From NCBI GenBank assembly GCA_013397935.1, contig VZRN01004398.1, forward strand, positions 945,130-1,009,129: 64,000 nucleotides of DNA, read 5' to 3'. Position 1 is the stretch's first letter, and every line of letters begins with the position of its first letter. A program made the position numbers and the translations under genes. This document shows, one piece after another, positions 24,001-37,000 of this stretch. This DNA comes from Dasyornis broadbenti. Taxonomy: Eukaryota; Chordata; Aves; Passeriformes; Dasyornithidae. The notes under the pieces are model-generated. The model did no database searches. It had not been told where the DNA came from and worked only from the letters and a program-made list of their open reading frames with translations.

Positions 24001-25889
24001 AATTTTAGACCAAGTAACATGAAACTCTAATCTCATCTAGTATTTCCACTGTGAAGGAGGAAGTACTCTGGAGACGTCTTTTATGTATTGGGCAAAACAT
24101 TTTTCCAGGTCTCTGAGGTTTGTGCTGCCCTCGTGCAATACAGGACGCCTGAGTGTAATATCAGCTTCTTCACAACACCAGTTTAGCCTCTAAGACAGCA
24201 CAAGCAGAGCAGCTCTGTGCAAGAGGAGTTCATTTTCCCATGTGCTGCCAGCCTTGGCACTGTTAGCAAAAGAGGCCAACAAGAGTCCCAGGCAAAAAGG
24301 TTTATTAACTACTGACGTGGACTTTACTTTTTCACGTATACACATTGGATAATGTAAAGACAGTGTTGTAAAAGTTGCTTTATCATATTGACTTCCCGTG
24401 TATGCATCACTGCTCTTTTTCCCTTCTTTCTCTGTCTGAAAATCAATTCCCTGCTGTCTTCTGAGCACACTTATTAAGGATTGCGCCATTTGCTCTATGC
24501 CAGACAGTGAAGGTGGAGCTAACACCTTAAAAGACTGCAGTAGAGCAAAATTCATTACCTGTTTCTGTAAGTTCTGAGCTGATCTATGAAGTGTGGTGGT
24601 TGTCAGGGGTGAGCCCTTTCCTGGAAGAGCTGGTCTTTGTAGTAGGTCTGGGAACTGGTCTGTAACTGGTCTGTTAGCAGCAATCTGAGATTTTCAGCTC
24701 CCTGCACAGCTTGCTGTTGCTACCCTGGTGTGGGCTCTTTTGTGTTTCTGAGCAGGATGTTTCTGTTCGATGATTTGTTGAGCCCACTGAACATTTGCCC
24801 GTTTGGCACAGTGTTTGAATGTGGTACAATGACAGTGGTGAAGGAACCTGCTGGGCTCTGGGTAAAGCCACGCCTGCTCCTGCTGAGGGCTTGATTGCTC
24901 AGGGTTGATTACGGGAAAGAGGCGCAGGTTGGATATGGGCAGGTTGGCTCTGCTGCAGCTGGGGGATCTCGTGTGCAGGGATGATGACACCAGCATAAGG
25001 AGCCCTCCATTCCTCACCTCTCCCCTCTATCCTCGTTTCTTCCTTTGAGAGCTTTAGCAGCTCATATGCCCAAGGAACAGATCCCACCAGGATATGAAGT
25101 TTCTTACCTGGTTTGCAGTGAGAGCTGTCTCATGAAAGCTCTCCATGTCTCTGCTTATTCCATATCAGTGGCTCAGTCCACATTTCATTTGTTAATGCAG
25201 AGTTTGATGGTCCTGGTTCCTCATTAAGGAGCATGACAGGTCTGGTTGTCTTTGTCTTGTTCTCTCTTTTACTGAAGGACTCCTGGAGGATCCTGAGGGA
25301 TCCCAGGGTTGTGAGTCTACTCACAATCCAATGCTGCTGCTGGTAATTGATGTGTAATGTCAGGGCCAGGAAACATTGGCTTCTCTCTACTTCTTTTTAT
25401 TTCTCTCTCCATTTTTTCCCTTGGATTTTCTTTCAGATGGCAGTAGCACGTGTGAGGACACTTGTGCTGCCACTTTCTATGCCATCACAGGGATCAGCCA
25501 AAGAACACTATGGTTATGCTCCCATCATTTCCAAACTTTGAATTTTCTCAAGCCCAGAAAACTCTTAAAATGCTGCTTGAGCAAACCTGCTGCTGTGTGT
25601 AGCAAACCCTGGGATCTCTCACACTATTGCACCTTCACAGCCTTGACCAGTCCTGAGTGAAGGTGCCGGGTGCTGGGAAGTTTGAGCATCTCTTGGACCA
25701 TTCACGTGCTGGGGGAGATGGCTCTGTAGTTTCCATGCCACAAAGGAGTTAAGCTGGTGTTTGTCTAAGACAAGGCATACATGAAGGGACACTGCCTTTG
25801 TATATAAGCAGGGATGTGACTTGTGATTTGCAAACTTTATTTTCATGTTAGCAATGGCACCAAAATGCAAGAAAATCCGTTTTTGTGGT
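24001..25889. other. Unique noncoding DNA
   Basis: No supported gene. A minus-strand frame at 24694-25017 (107 codons) shows a His/Cys-containing stretch that at first suggests a zinc finger, but the spacing matches no known finger and nothing extends it. No repeat family was recognised. Confidence 0.45.
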
Positions 25890-26016
25890 GTTTGTTTTTT
25901 TTTTCTTTTTCTGTCTGAATCTCACTGGGTTTTTATTACAAAAAAAAAAAAAAAAAAATACTTGCCAAACACAACTCCTGGCTAAACATTCTGCTTTTAA
26001 AAAAAAAAAAAAAAAA
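25890..26016. repeat. Paired poly-T and poly-A tracts
   Basis: A T-rich run (25891-25910) is followed by an A19 run (25940-25958) and an A18 run (25999-26016). The short unique segments between them show no SINE or processed-gene signature. Poly-A runs this long can be retroposition tails, but no parent body was recognised to their left. Confidence 0.8.
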
Positions 26017-26774
26017 TTTAAGAGACTGATGTTGCCTCTGAAAAATTTAGCATAGTTCAACTCGGGGACATCTGCCCCTCATTTAGAAGTGAATTATCAT
26101 TAGAAATTTAATTTCAGGTTTTTCCCTTGATAGAAACATTAGAGGTTCTTTTGACCTAAACTTGTGAAGGGCTTAAGTGAATGTGAATTAGCAGGCAGTT
26201 CCTAAGCAGGTTCCATCCCCAGCTAATGCTACTTGGTTACTACACCAGCCTATCCGGTGATCTAGCATGAGGTCTGAATCTGGACCATGGGTCAGTCTTA
26301 CTCATGTAAAAACTGATTTTTCTGAAGGAGATCCATTCTGCCTCATTCTCCCCGTGTTTGAAGGTGGTATCTGAAAGCCATGTGCTGACTGGCTGTAGCA
26401 GTGCATGGCTCCCACCTTATCCACAGGATTTTTGGTAATGAATGATCCAGTCTCCATGCAGCACATGGTTTTTGAGGTAGTGCAAATAATCCCAAATACT
26501 ATTTGGAGAGCCATACCTTGCCCCTCAGCCCTCGAGGATGTGTGTAATCTCAGCCCAAATTTACTCTTGTGCTCCTGAAATAATTCATATTGTTTTTGCC
26601 AGGGAAAGGTGGAAGGGAGGAGGGGGAGAGAGGACCCTATTTGCAAACACTTGTGAAGAAGGAGGCAGCGTGGCTTTATATTCTAATAGGGGGGATTTGG
26701 CTGTGGGACATCAGAATGAATACAATCTGATGAGTTTCATTAAGGGTACACCTCATTCTTTTAATTAACTCCTT
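26017..26774. other. Unique noncoding DNA
   Basis: No gene, RNA gene or recognised repeat is visible. Confidence 0.5.
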
Positions 26775-26915
26775 GTTCTTGTCCTTGGTGAAGTAGTAAT
26801 TATTTTTTAATTAGCCCACACTGCATTGCAGAGCTAGCCAACCATAGCCTCATCTTGGAGAGGTGTCATAAGAATTAAGTTAATTAGCTTGTCACCATCC
26901 CTGTAAAATATGCCT
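26775..26915. other. Candidate conserved noncoding element, homeodomain-word rich
   Basis: TTTTTAATTAGCC near 26805 and AAGTTAATTAGCTTG near 26877 flank a non-repetitive core that holds several further short palindromic words. Dense TAATTA sites in slippage-free DNA are common in developmental enhancers. This is a texture-based call only. Confidence 0.25.
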
Positions 26916-27235
26916 GTGTTTGGCAAAAAGGAAGAAAAGAAGACCCTTTGCTGTTCCAAGGTTAATTAAAAACCACATTGCACAGGAGTCCAGTGGGATT
27001 GAGGCAGATGCTGGGGTTTGGTGGGTGCTGTGGGTCACATCCTATAAGGGCTCAGAGGCACAAACACAGCAGCAGAAGTCCCCAGTTCCTGCTGCTCCTC
27101 CTGCACCCTGGGGCTTGGCCTGTGAGGCAGCTCCGCTGCTGAGCCATGGCAGCGCAGCACTGGGGTTATGGCTGCGATGGAGAGAGCGAGTCTGGGAGCT
27201 GTGGCCAGCCTGGTCTGCAAAGCAGAGCCCACCTG

Positions 27236-27405
27236 CCACAGAGTAATGGAATGGTTTGGGTTGGAAGAGATCTTAAATCCCCACCTCATTCCAGCCCCTG
27301 CCATGGGCAGGGACACCTTCCACTATCCCAGGTTGCTCCAAGCCCTGTTCAGCCTGGCTTTGAACACTTCCAGGGATGGGACAGCCACAGCTTCCCTGGG
27401 TGGCT
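27236..27405 (-). mobile_element. CR1 LINE 3'-end fragment
   Basis: The order AATGGAATGGTTTGGGTTGG, CCCCTGCCATGGGCAGGGAC, GTTGCTCCAAGCCC and GGGATGGGACAGCCACA is that of a CR1 3' untranslated region in reverse orientation. The copy is well preserved, about 170 bases long, and 5'-truncated. It is closely similar to the fragment at 13451-13585, so both may come from related subfamilies. Confidence 0.9.
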
Positions 27406-30299
27406 GTGATAGAGGAGGTGGGAAGGAATATGAGACCTGAGGCCTGTCACTGTACACTTTTCTGTGTAAATTCCATGAAATTGCAATTTCTGCAATTCTA
27501 GCTGGTGAACAAATATATTTCAGGTTCCAGCATCTCACAGCATCCATACAAGATGGAAAAGCCCCACAAAAAATTAAAAATTTGTAGAACTGATCCATTC
27601 CCCCCAGTTGTTTTCATTAAACTGAAAGTCCTGTGAAAATTAACCTAAGAGTTGAAAAAGCTGTGTTCTCTGTCAGACCCCATCTCAGTGAGAGATTTTC
27701 CACCACCTTTTGACAAACCCTGGTCCCTGCCCACCTGCGCTTCTGCAGGAACACTCACAAGTATTCTGGTGTGCTGTGGCAGCTTCTCTGCCTTTCACAG
27801 AGAGTCCAGAGAAATCAGATTTCTTCTTCAAGCTGCACCTTGTGCTTATTTGACAGTTCAGCATTATTTTTAAAGGCAATTTCTATCTCTTCTGATTGAA
27901 GAGATGAACTTGAATATATGATTCCTGAGGGATTTAGAGCTGTCTCCTAAATCTCTCCAGATGGTTATGGCTCTGCTGTCTTTGCTCCAAGGGAATGAAT
28001 TTTTTTTTCCTCCTAGGTGTGTTGCTAATTGCTGCTTCTCCTGGATGGACTCTGAATGTTTATTAATACTTTTCCTTGTGTGGTTTCCCAGGACAAAAAG
28101 ATGGTCCTGACACCCCTCCTGCTTGCCAGGGATGGGCTGGGGGTTAAATCCATGCAGCCAGTTCTTAGAGGCAATTCACTGCGCTGTGTAGCATGGAACC
28201 AAGGCTGAAGCAGCTCCAGCAACTGACAGAAGAGCAACTGGATGTGCTACATGTTGGTTTGAGGCTTCTGCTAGAGTGGTGTGACTGGTGCTATAGGGTT
28301 TTTTTTATTTAAATCTTTGTAAAGAACACAGATATCTGGCACAGTTTGATTCCAACTGTTGTGTCACAAAAGTTGTATGTGAAGAGGGGAAGGGAATGGT
28401 GGAAATTTTTGACATGGGATGGAAATCCTCCATGGATAGAACGGCTTCAAAACAGTTGTTGGTTTGAGCTACACTTCAGGACAGTTTTCAGTATTGGTCT
28501 GAAGCACAGGGGTGAACAGAGAAGGATCTGGGAGTTGGGACCTGGAAACACCAATCCTGCCATCAGCAGAGATGGGAAGAGTGTGAAGGGAGCAGGCAGA
28601 AGGATCTGAAAGCATGGAAGAAGCAGAGCTCTAGTCCTGAGTGGGCACCTGGAGCTGCCTGTGAAAGCTCAGGAGCCATGGCTCGCAGTTTCTTCAGAAC
28701 TTCTGTAGGGATGGCAAACCCCTCCTTGTCTGTCTGTCTGTCTGTCAGGTAACCCCACCTTCTCTTCCTTAGCCATTTGGGTCCTGTGGCATCATTGAGT
28801 CAGTTTAGAAAAGATCAATAATACACAGAAAACATCATTCTTTGGTGCCTTGTAGCCATTGGCTTTATGGGATTTAGGACAAACTTCCACAGAGGAATTT
28901 GTACCATAACTTTCTGTCTGAGAGTTCACAAGGATTTCTTTAGATATTTTTTAAGTGAAATTTGGATTATTTTATAAGCTGGGGCTATTTTAATGGAAGA
29001 TACTGATAAATATGAGCTTAATGTCATGTAACATTTTTTTTCCCAGAAAATTCTTACTCTTCACTGAAAAGCAATTGTCTTCGATCAGGAAATGGAAAAC
29101 TTTATGTCCAAATTACAGAATCATTCATGTTAGAGAGCTCTGTTATCAGGGTTTTTTTGCTGCTGTTGTGAAATCACAATTTCTGTAGGCAGTAGGCTGC
29201 CTTTTTTTTTTTTTTGGTGAAAAATATTATGTGTTTTTTTAAAAAGTATCTATCAGTAAAGCTTTGACATAAAATTTATGACCAGCCCTGCTCTAGAGCA
29301 GATGGCCACCATCAGAGACAGGATACTGGGTAGACTAGCCCCTGCTCTGATCCAACAGAGTGATTTTTATATTCCAATGTAAATAATCATTTAAGAAGTA
29401 ACCGTTTGGTGCTCCCTTAAGCTTTCAGCTGGGGGTCCACAGGCTCTGTTTTTAACTCGGCAGAGAAGGTTCTTAGTAAAAAAACTGAAGGGGAAAAAAT
29501 AATTCCAGCAACCCCAGTGGTCTCTTTCAGAGAATAAGGATATTAACTTCGGCTTTAAAAAAACCATAATGTTAACTAATCTACTGTGAAGAGCTCCAAC
29601 TGCAAACTGTAGCAATTTACTAGTGAAAAATTGGAAGGGGACTGAGAGTTGGAGGGAACCTGCAGTCATTAGCTGCAGATTAAACATGAATTAAATTACT
29701 TCTGACTGTGTCGATCCATCCATTGCAAGGATTGTACCTTCCCAGCATTTTGCTGCTGAAGGGAGGAAAGAGAAGCTCTGGCTGGATTTGTTGTGCTGCA
29801 GTGGTGAGGATAACATGAGAAGGTGGGATATGGGATGCACAGATATTGTGCAGTGTTTAAAGAGGTGAAGGCTTCTAGGGCTGCTGGTTCTGCCACTGCA
29901 AATATCCCTTTAAAAAGTAACATTTCTGGATTTGAAATATACATATTTCAAATATACATATACAGCATATACATTGGGGCCCTCGTATCTCCAGGATATG
30001 AGATGTGTTTCCAGCAGTAAAGTGGGATATTGATACATCCTCAGGCTGCAGAGCAGAGGCATTTGTTCCAGCTAAACTTCTAGATTAAGAAGAAGGTGAG
30101 TTGAGGACCACTGTTGGGATCAGGTCCACTCAAGGCTTGTGTATCTGTATGTGCTTTCAGGAATTTTTCACTGGTGTGGAGCAGTCAGTCATGCAGATGC
30201 CTTGGTGGTGTGTCAAGGAATGCTGGCTGTGGATTCCTCAAGTCTCTGCTCAAGTAAGAGTCACTGGAACAACCTCCTGAAAAAGACCTGTTCTTCTGA
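27406..30299. other. Unique noncoding DNA with minor simple repeats
   Basis: No gene is supported. Five TGTC units lie at 28727-28746. T runs occur near 29038-29042 and 29201-29214. A 24-base near-palindrome lies at 29930-29953. Confidence 0.5.
29930..29953. repeat. 11-bp inverted repeat, AT-rich
   Basis: ATTTGAAATAT at 29930-29940 is the exact reverse complement of ATATTTCAAAT at 29943-29953, with a 2-base spacer. It could extrude as a small cruciform or serve as a dyad binding site; in AT-rich DNA it may also be chance. Confidence 0.7.
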
Positions 30300-30570
30300 C
30301 ATGCCATAAAATATATGCATTTTATTTGTTACAGTCGGCTGTATTTATTAACCACATGGATCCTGCTGCAATACAGATGAACACTCAATCCAAAATGACG
30401 AGAGAGTCTGAACAAAAAGCCTGTGTCCCATTTTTGAGAGCATCTTGTGAACGACCTTTGTATGGAACTCTATTATAGTAATGGATAACCTAATTCTAAA
30501 CATTTTCCTGCCTTAATTGGAGAGAAGTTTGTATTCATTCTACTCGGATCGAAGGCTTTCCTTCCCCTTT
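30300..30570. other. Candidate conserved noncoding element
   Basis: Non-repetitive AT-rich sequence with a dense run of short palindromic and homeodomain-like words (TATGCATTTTATTTG near 30313, CTTAATTGG near 30513). No transposon signature. Texture-based, low confidence. Confidence 0.2.
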
Positions 30571-33500
30571 GGGATGTTTACTACTAAACATACAGTCTTG
30601 CCTGAAGACGGAGAAAAAGGTCAGCAACCTGCAAACTTCCAAAAGACCATTCCAAAATGCGTGAACAATAAGCAGAAATGGAATCCTAATTGGATGGCAT
30701 GAGGCTTATCCCTACAAACCTTCACTCTCAAAGAGCCAGGGGGTAATAACTGTTCAAACAAAGTGCAGGACATGTTAAGGCAAAGCCTATTGGAGCTATC
30801 AAACCTCATTGTTTGCAAGAAATACGTAATCCCTTTTAATCTCATTCCTTGCATTCCGTATGAGTTCCAGTAAAACTGATTTTCTAGTTGATGATCAGAA
30901 TTATAAAGGAGCTGGGAAGGTGCCCACAATTCATTGTGGGGCACAGCAGGCTCACTGCAGCGTTTGCTGCATGGACAGGAGGAGAAAAGGAACAGGAAAT
31001 AGCCCAGGGCCAGCTGCTGATGTAGCTCCAGGGTTCAGGAATAGCTGTGTCCAGACTTACCTTGCTAGGAAGTGAATCTCTGGTCGTAGGCTTTTTAAAC
31101 AGAAGGAAACAGGAGTCGTATTTTCCCTCTGGGATTAGACCAAGGGGTCACTGGTGGCTGCCTGGAATGTGGCCCTGTGAAATTGATGGTGTCTTCTGTA
31201 AGAAACTCCCCACTGGGTTTAGTAATGCTCCCTGTTGCCTCTACAGCCTGTGGACTGGTCAGCAGACAGCTGTGGGCAGGCATTCTGTATAGGAATAGGA
31301 CTCCAGATGCTTATTTTAGCACGGCAAGGTATAGGGCCTTTTCTCTGTGAAGCAAACACATAAAATCACATTCATCCCTAACTTGAACATTTTCAGTTCC
31401 TGAGGTCTTTGGAATGGGGAGAGCTGATGTAAGAAATGCTGGCCTTTGGAATGAGAGTGATCAGCATGGGAGTGGCATGGCACAAGTTAATAAGCCTGGA
31501 GGGGGGAGTGTGTTTCCCATTGAAGAAAAGATTTAGGTTGTACCTTTCAGAGTGCTTTCCTACACACCCAGATTTATGGGAATGAGCAGTGTTGGCTCCA
31601 GGGATGATGTTGTGTTGCTGGATTAGCCTAGATGTGACCAGGGAATTTGTTAAATCCTGATGTATGTCTGCTTGTGTCCAAGTTAGTTTCCATTTAGGAG
31701 CAGGGCGGAGGCTGAGGGACAAGTCTGCCCTGGTGAGCAGAGCCAGCTCTTAGGTGTCAGCTCAGGTAAAAACCCCATGAGGTGTAGTATGTGGAAACAA
31801 ACTCTGGTTCTTCTATCCAGACACTGCAATAGGTGATGTCATGCAAATGCTTCCAAGATAGTAATTGAAATGAAAAAAAAAATCCATGTCCACCTCTTGC
31901 TGTTTCCCTGTATAGCTCCCCAGGGACCAGTGGGATTTTTGCTCAGCTTCAATCCAAATTAGTTTTCTTCTCTTTAATAATCCCGTTTAAGAATTCCAGA
32001 CGAAGGATGCTGCTCCTGAAATGGTCAACTGTAGCTGTTTAGTCTCAGTGAAACAAAGAGGTTCTTTGAACAATTCCAAGTTGACCAGAGATATTTCACA
32101 ACTGGATCACTCTGCAGGACTTAGTCTGAGGTGTTCAGAAGAGCTTGGGAGGGATGAGAAATACTTCTGGCAAGCCACTGTCTTGTGATAGCTGCACCTC
32201 ATGCTGTGAGCAGCAGTCTGAGTTTTATTTTGGCTTGTAGGGCAGAATAAAAAATTAAATATGTGAGAATTGTCAATTATGGAACAAATCAAAGTTCATA
32301 TGGGGGTTATTTCATCCTCTTCATTAAAAGTAGGTTAGTCTATGGCTAAAATTACAATTTGGCAAAAGGGGAGTTGAAACATTCTTTCTGGATAATGCTG
32401 AGATTCAACACAGTGACCTTCTTTGGCTCTTCTCCAAACTGATTCACTTTTTTAATATACTATTTGCTGAAACTATCTTTTTAGTCTGCCCTGGCCCATC
32501 AACTGCTGAGCCCTGCAGGTGTGGTCTAGCGGAGATGCAGCACAAAGTGATAGGCTGGGTTTAGTTAGGACTGTTACTTTACAGAGAGCTACGTTGGATA
32601 AAGCCTTCTCTGCTACCTGGAGATGTTGGAGGTGTTTTGTGTTTGTACTCTTCATACCCTGTGAGACACAGCTGCAGTGGAGTGGGGCAGCCTGGGAAGG
32701 AAGCTGAGGGTTGGTGGATCATGGGGTGTGCTGAGAGCTGCTCCACACGGGGACATGTTTTCTTCTGGCTCTCCATCCCCGCCTGCCTTTAGCTGTGCTG
32801 TGGCCTCCAGGTCGCTGTAAAGGAGCCACCTGTTTCAAGCTTTAGTGAAGGATTTTTTTTTATTTATTGTTGTTGTTTTTTGGTGGGCAGTAGATTGGAA
32901 TGAGGAGCCCAGACCAGAGAGGCAGACAGTGACCTCTGCTCAGAGGGAGCAGCTGAGCCAGGTGAGCAATTTCCTGCTGGAGGATCAAACAGGGCCAGCT
33001 GGGTCTCAGTGGGGATAATTCCACTGATTTCACCCCAAGAACTGGCTCCACAGTGGCTGTTCTGCCTTTAGATAGAGTGAAGACTGGGATGTGTAAATCA
33101 CAGACATGAAATATTCCATTAGTAAGCCTCCTCTTACATTTTCATGGATGGGGGGGAAAAGAGGGAAGCATCTCCCCCCATGAGAAAATATTGCAGCAGA
33201 CGCCACTGATGGGGCTGGGTAGGGACAGCAATACAAAGATAAGGACACTTCTCCTCCCCCCCTCCAAGCACCTCGCTCACTTTCTTTTTTTTCTTCCCTT
33301 CTTTTCTTGTGTTTCTGAGTTAAGAGGATTTTTTAGGCACAGTAACGAGTTATTGCTTTGAACTTGGAATATGCATGCTGCAAAGAAAGCCCCTGGACTG
33401 TCCTTACTTAGTATGCCCAAATATGATTAGTGTCAGACTGTGAAATATCACTTCCTTATCTCTAGGAGCCAGCAGACAGGAACATTTCTAGGGATCACAG

Positions 33501-33689
33501 TCTTCTTATTTTTTTTGGCAAAATGCCGACTTTGAGAAGGAGATGGTTTGTGTGCACAGTCTCTTCACTGGAATGATTCTCATAAGCCTCTGGAGAATCT
33601 CCATGTTTCTCTCTCTCCTCTCTCCCTCTCTGCTCTCGTTCACTCATTCATTCCTTACTTCATCCTTCATCATCTGTCTTGACACTAAT
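30571..33689. other. Unique noncoding DNA
   Basis: No gene is supported. Low-complexity features are a T-rich run at about 32850-32880 and pyrimidine-rich tracts at about 33250-33310 and 33605-33640. Confidence 0.5.
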
Positions 33690-34060
33690 TCATGATCAAG
33701 AGACATCATTTTCAAAATGGCAGCTGATTTGGAGTTGAATTTCATTCTGAGTCATGTCTCTGTTTCACCTATAGCAGAGGAGCAGCCCCTTCCCTCTCGC
33801 TCCCCATCAGAGTTAGACTTGAAGAGATGCTTCAAGAAGATTCCTGGTTATAGGAATTAATGATTTGGGCTGCATTGCTGCTGTTTATCTGCTAAACAAT
33901 GTCGCTTTGGCAAGAAAAAAAAAAATGCCCAGCCCAATTTATTTACATATTAAGGGTCTTGCATGTCAACAGCTGCAAACTGTGGATAAAGGATTTGTAC
34001 CTCCTGTAATTTCATGGATCTCTTCAGTGGTTTTATTGAGGAAAAACAGAAGAAGAGGGA
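33690..34060. other. Candidate conserved noncoding element
   Basis: Mostly slippage-free sequence with AT-rich core words (AATTAATGATTTGG near 33857, CATATTAAGG near 33945). One A11 run interrupts it near 33916. It is flagged only because the texture differs from the CT-rich DNA just to its left. Confidence 0.18.
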
Positions 34061-37000
34061 AGAAAATTATTAATAAAATGTGTTAAAATGTGTTTCCATC
34101 CTCGCTTCTTATCAGGCTGCCAGAATTGCCTTCCTTCCCCCCCCATAAAAACCCCAAGTGTGTGGAATAATAGAAGAAAATCATTATAAATGTATCACTT
34201 CAATGCCTTTGAATGCATTTGTTTCCAATTCTCTTTGATCTTCAGATGGGCTAAAGATAAGGACTGAAAATGCGTTTTAACATGTTCATCCAGATCTGGC
34301 ACTCACCATGTATGGAGAAGAGTTCTACTGAAATCAGAGCCTGGGTTTCAGCTCATTCTCTTAAACATCTTTGAATTGCAGGTTTTGATTGTGATCTATT
34401 TCTGCTTGCAACTTGGAAATATTTAGGATTTAATGTATATCGAGCTTAATACTCTTACATGCACCATTGGCCTTTACAGGGAAGGCTTAGAGCACTTCAG
34501 TTGTAAGTCCTAAACCTTAATATTGCTCTGGAAGAATCTTCCACTTAGGAAGCAGCACATACAGCACTGGGCTTTAAGCTGCAGGAGCATTGATCCTGCT
34601 GCCAGGACGTGCTTCCACGTCTGGCTGATTTTGTGCTGACCAAAAGTTTTATTGAAATCATTGCATCATTGCATCAGAAATGTCCTTGCTACTTTAGAGG
34701 AAACTGTGAAACTGCAGGTACTGCTCTAAACAGATGCTTCTTTGAAACAGGTTAAAGAGTAGATGTCCTAGCTGTAATCAAAACTGGAGGAGAAAATACT
34801 GAGGTTACTGTGAGAAGGATCATGCTGATATTTGAGCTGAAAGGTTGGACTGAACTCTGAAAATCAAGGGAAATGCTGCTATAAGGAGTTTGTTGGCTTC
34901 GAACACTGGAGTGTTTTTTGAGCACGGGTTGAGTCAAGGATTCACGAAAGGCTGATCCTCCGGAAGAGTCTTCAGGTGGGTACTTAAAGACCTGGGAAAG
35001 TGTGACCTATAAAAGAGGAGAAATTCTGGTGTCTTAATTTAGAGTGAGAAGACTGAGGAGACAGGAGAAACAGACTTTGTGAGTGCAAAACCTGTTGGAA
35101 AGAGGATTAGGAGAACTTTTGGACTGTGTTGCCCCAGGTCTGTGTTACAGGAGGGGCTGTAACTGGAAGGTGTTAGGAGAGGAGTGTTCAGCCATGGAGG
35201 TAGCAGAGCTCTGCAGGAGTTTGGAAGAAGCATGGAATAAGTGAAGTTGTTTAATAGCTGCTTGGGAGACGTAGCAGGAAAGACCTGGGCAGAACTGATC
35301 CTGTCTTGGATACAAGCAGGACAGTAAGACAGCCTGATGGCATCCTTTTCATCCTTCTTCTGTAGATATTCAGTGATACTGCTTTCATTCTCGGTTCACT
35401 TAACCAGCACCTTAAGCCGCCTCAAATCCATCACAGTGAGCTGCCAGAGGCTCATTTTACATTTACTCATTTACTCACAGGGAGCATTTTACGTTATGGT
35501 GTTACTATGGTTTTTTTCTTTTTGGCTCATTTACCAGCCTGCTTTGTTCATAATAGGCCTCTTATTTGAAATATTCACTGATAACCAAAGTGCTATTTCC
35601 TTGACCGAAAAATATTGACTTTGAGGTTAGGGCCTTCAAATGTGTTCAGCATTTGCCAGCCCTTCTCCTGTTGAATCCTGTGGCAATAATCGTATTGATC
35701 GCAGTGGGAGTAGAATTGATGGGAACACAAAATAAAAGGAAGCCTTGGAAATCCTGCTCTGCGCATTTTATGACTCAGGTGTCAGAGGAAACATGATGTA
35801 ATCCAGTGTCAAAGGTACTCTGAAACCTCTCATGAAGAATTTTTAAAAATAAAAGTGACCTTTTAAATGGATTAACATTTTTGAAGCAAAAAAAGTCTAC
35901 TAGCATGAAAAATATAGGGAATTGAAACACTTCTCTCAAGGTGTTGGAGAAAACCTCAGGATGTTGTCTTTTCTTGCTGGAGAGAAAGCCTGACCAAAGT
36001 GAATATATTTGGAAATATTGAATCAATTTCCTTGTTAGCTTTATTGCCCTCAGCAGGGAAGGAGGCTCTTGGTGGAGAACAGGAGGCGCCTCACCAGAAA
36101 TTCGAGGATAAGCATCTCCCTGTGGGTCTCATGCTGTGGGCCTCGTGGGATCACTGGTCCAGGGAAGGAGTCTCCCATGCCCCCAGTGCTTTCTGAACCT
36201 CAGTCCACTCCAGTAATTCCTGCAGGGTGTGGCACTGCCTTCTGCCCTGGGAGGTGGTGGCCAAATACTTGATGACTGTGACATGTACAGAATACATCAA
36301 AGGTTTGGAGAGAGAGGATGTGCATGTTCATTTGCCTTTCAGTGAGATCCTACTTCAGTTGTGAATTTGGAGGATATGACTGTTTCCCAGTCTGTGCTAA
36401 GGCAAGTCCTTCTTCTAACCATTCTATGGTTCTTCGTTCCTCAGAGCTCAGAATTCACCTTCCATTTTCCGTTCTTTGTTTTATGAAATGACCGGCAGAG
36501 TAAAATAATGAAAACTGAAAAGTTGCTCCCATTGTTCACATTCAGGATATGTCCAAAACATTCAATTCTAGACAGGAAATTTACTCTGTACTTTTTTATT
36601 TAACTCATAATAACATTTTCTCTGAAAATCTTCAAAGATTTTACTTCTCCCTGCTTGATCTATGAACACAAAAAAAAGCTTAAGTTCATCCAAATACTTG
36701 GATGTGTTGCTGTGATTGATTCTTATGGATATACTTTGCTCTTCTCAGATTTTCAATTCTCAAAATACCAACTGGAATAACATACCCAATGTGACCTCTG
36801 TAATCTTCTGCTAAGGTTTAGGTTCAGCAGAGATTCCTGTCTCCAGTACTGAGCCTGTTCTAGTCTGCTCAATGGCAGAAGCTCTCTGGAATCCAATGCC
36901 TCAGCTCTCATTTCTAGCCTGAGTTTGCTTGTGTCAGGGCAGGTTTGCACAAGCATGTGTCGGTGAGTTTGATTCTGCTCTTGACTTCACAACAAACTTG

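Noticed and set aside
24694..25017. Minus-strand frame with clustered His and Cys suggesting a zinc finger
   Set aside because: The spacing fits no known finger class, and neighbouring DNA shows no transposase or retroviral continuation.
25890..26016. Processed pseudogene tail suggested by long poly-A runs
   Set aside because: No parent coding sequence or SINE body is recognisable beside the A runs.
34980..35260. TATA-like CCTATAAAAG with downstream purine-rich DNA as a promoter
   Set aside because: No downstream exon, CpG enrichment or LTR structure accompanies it.
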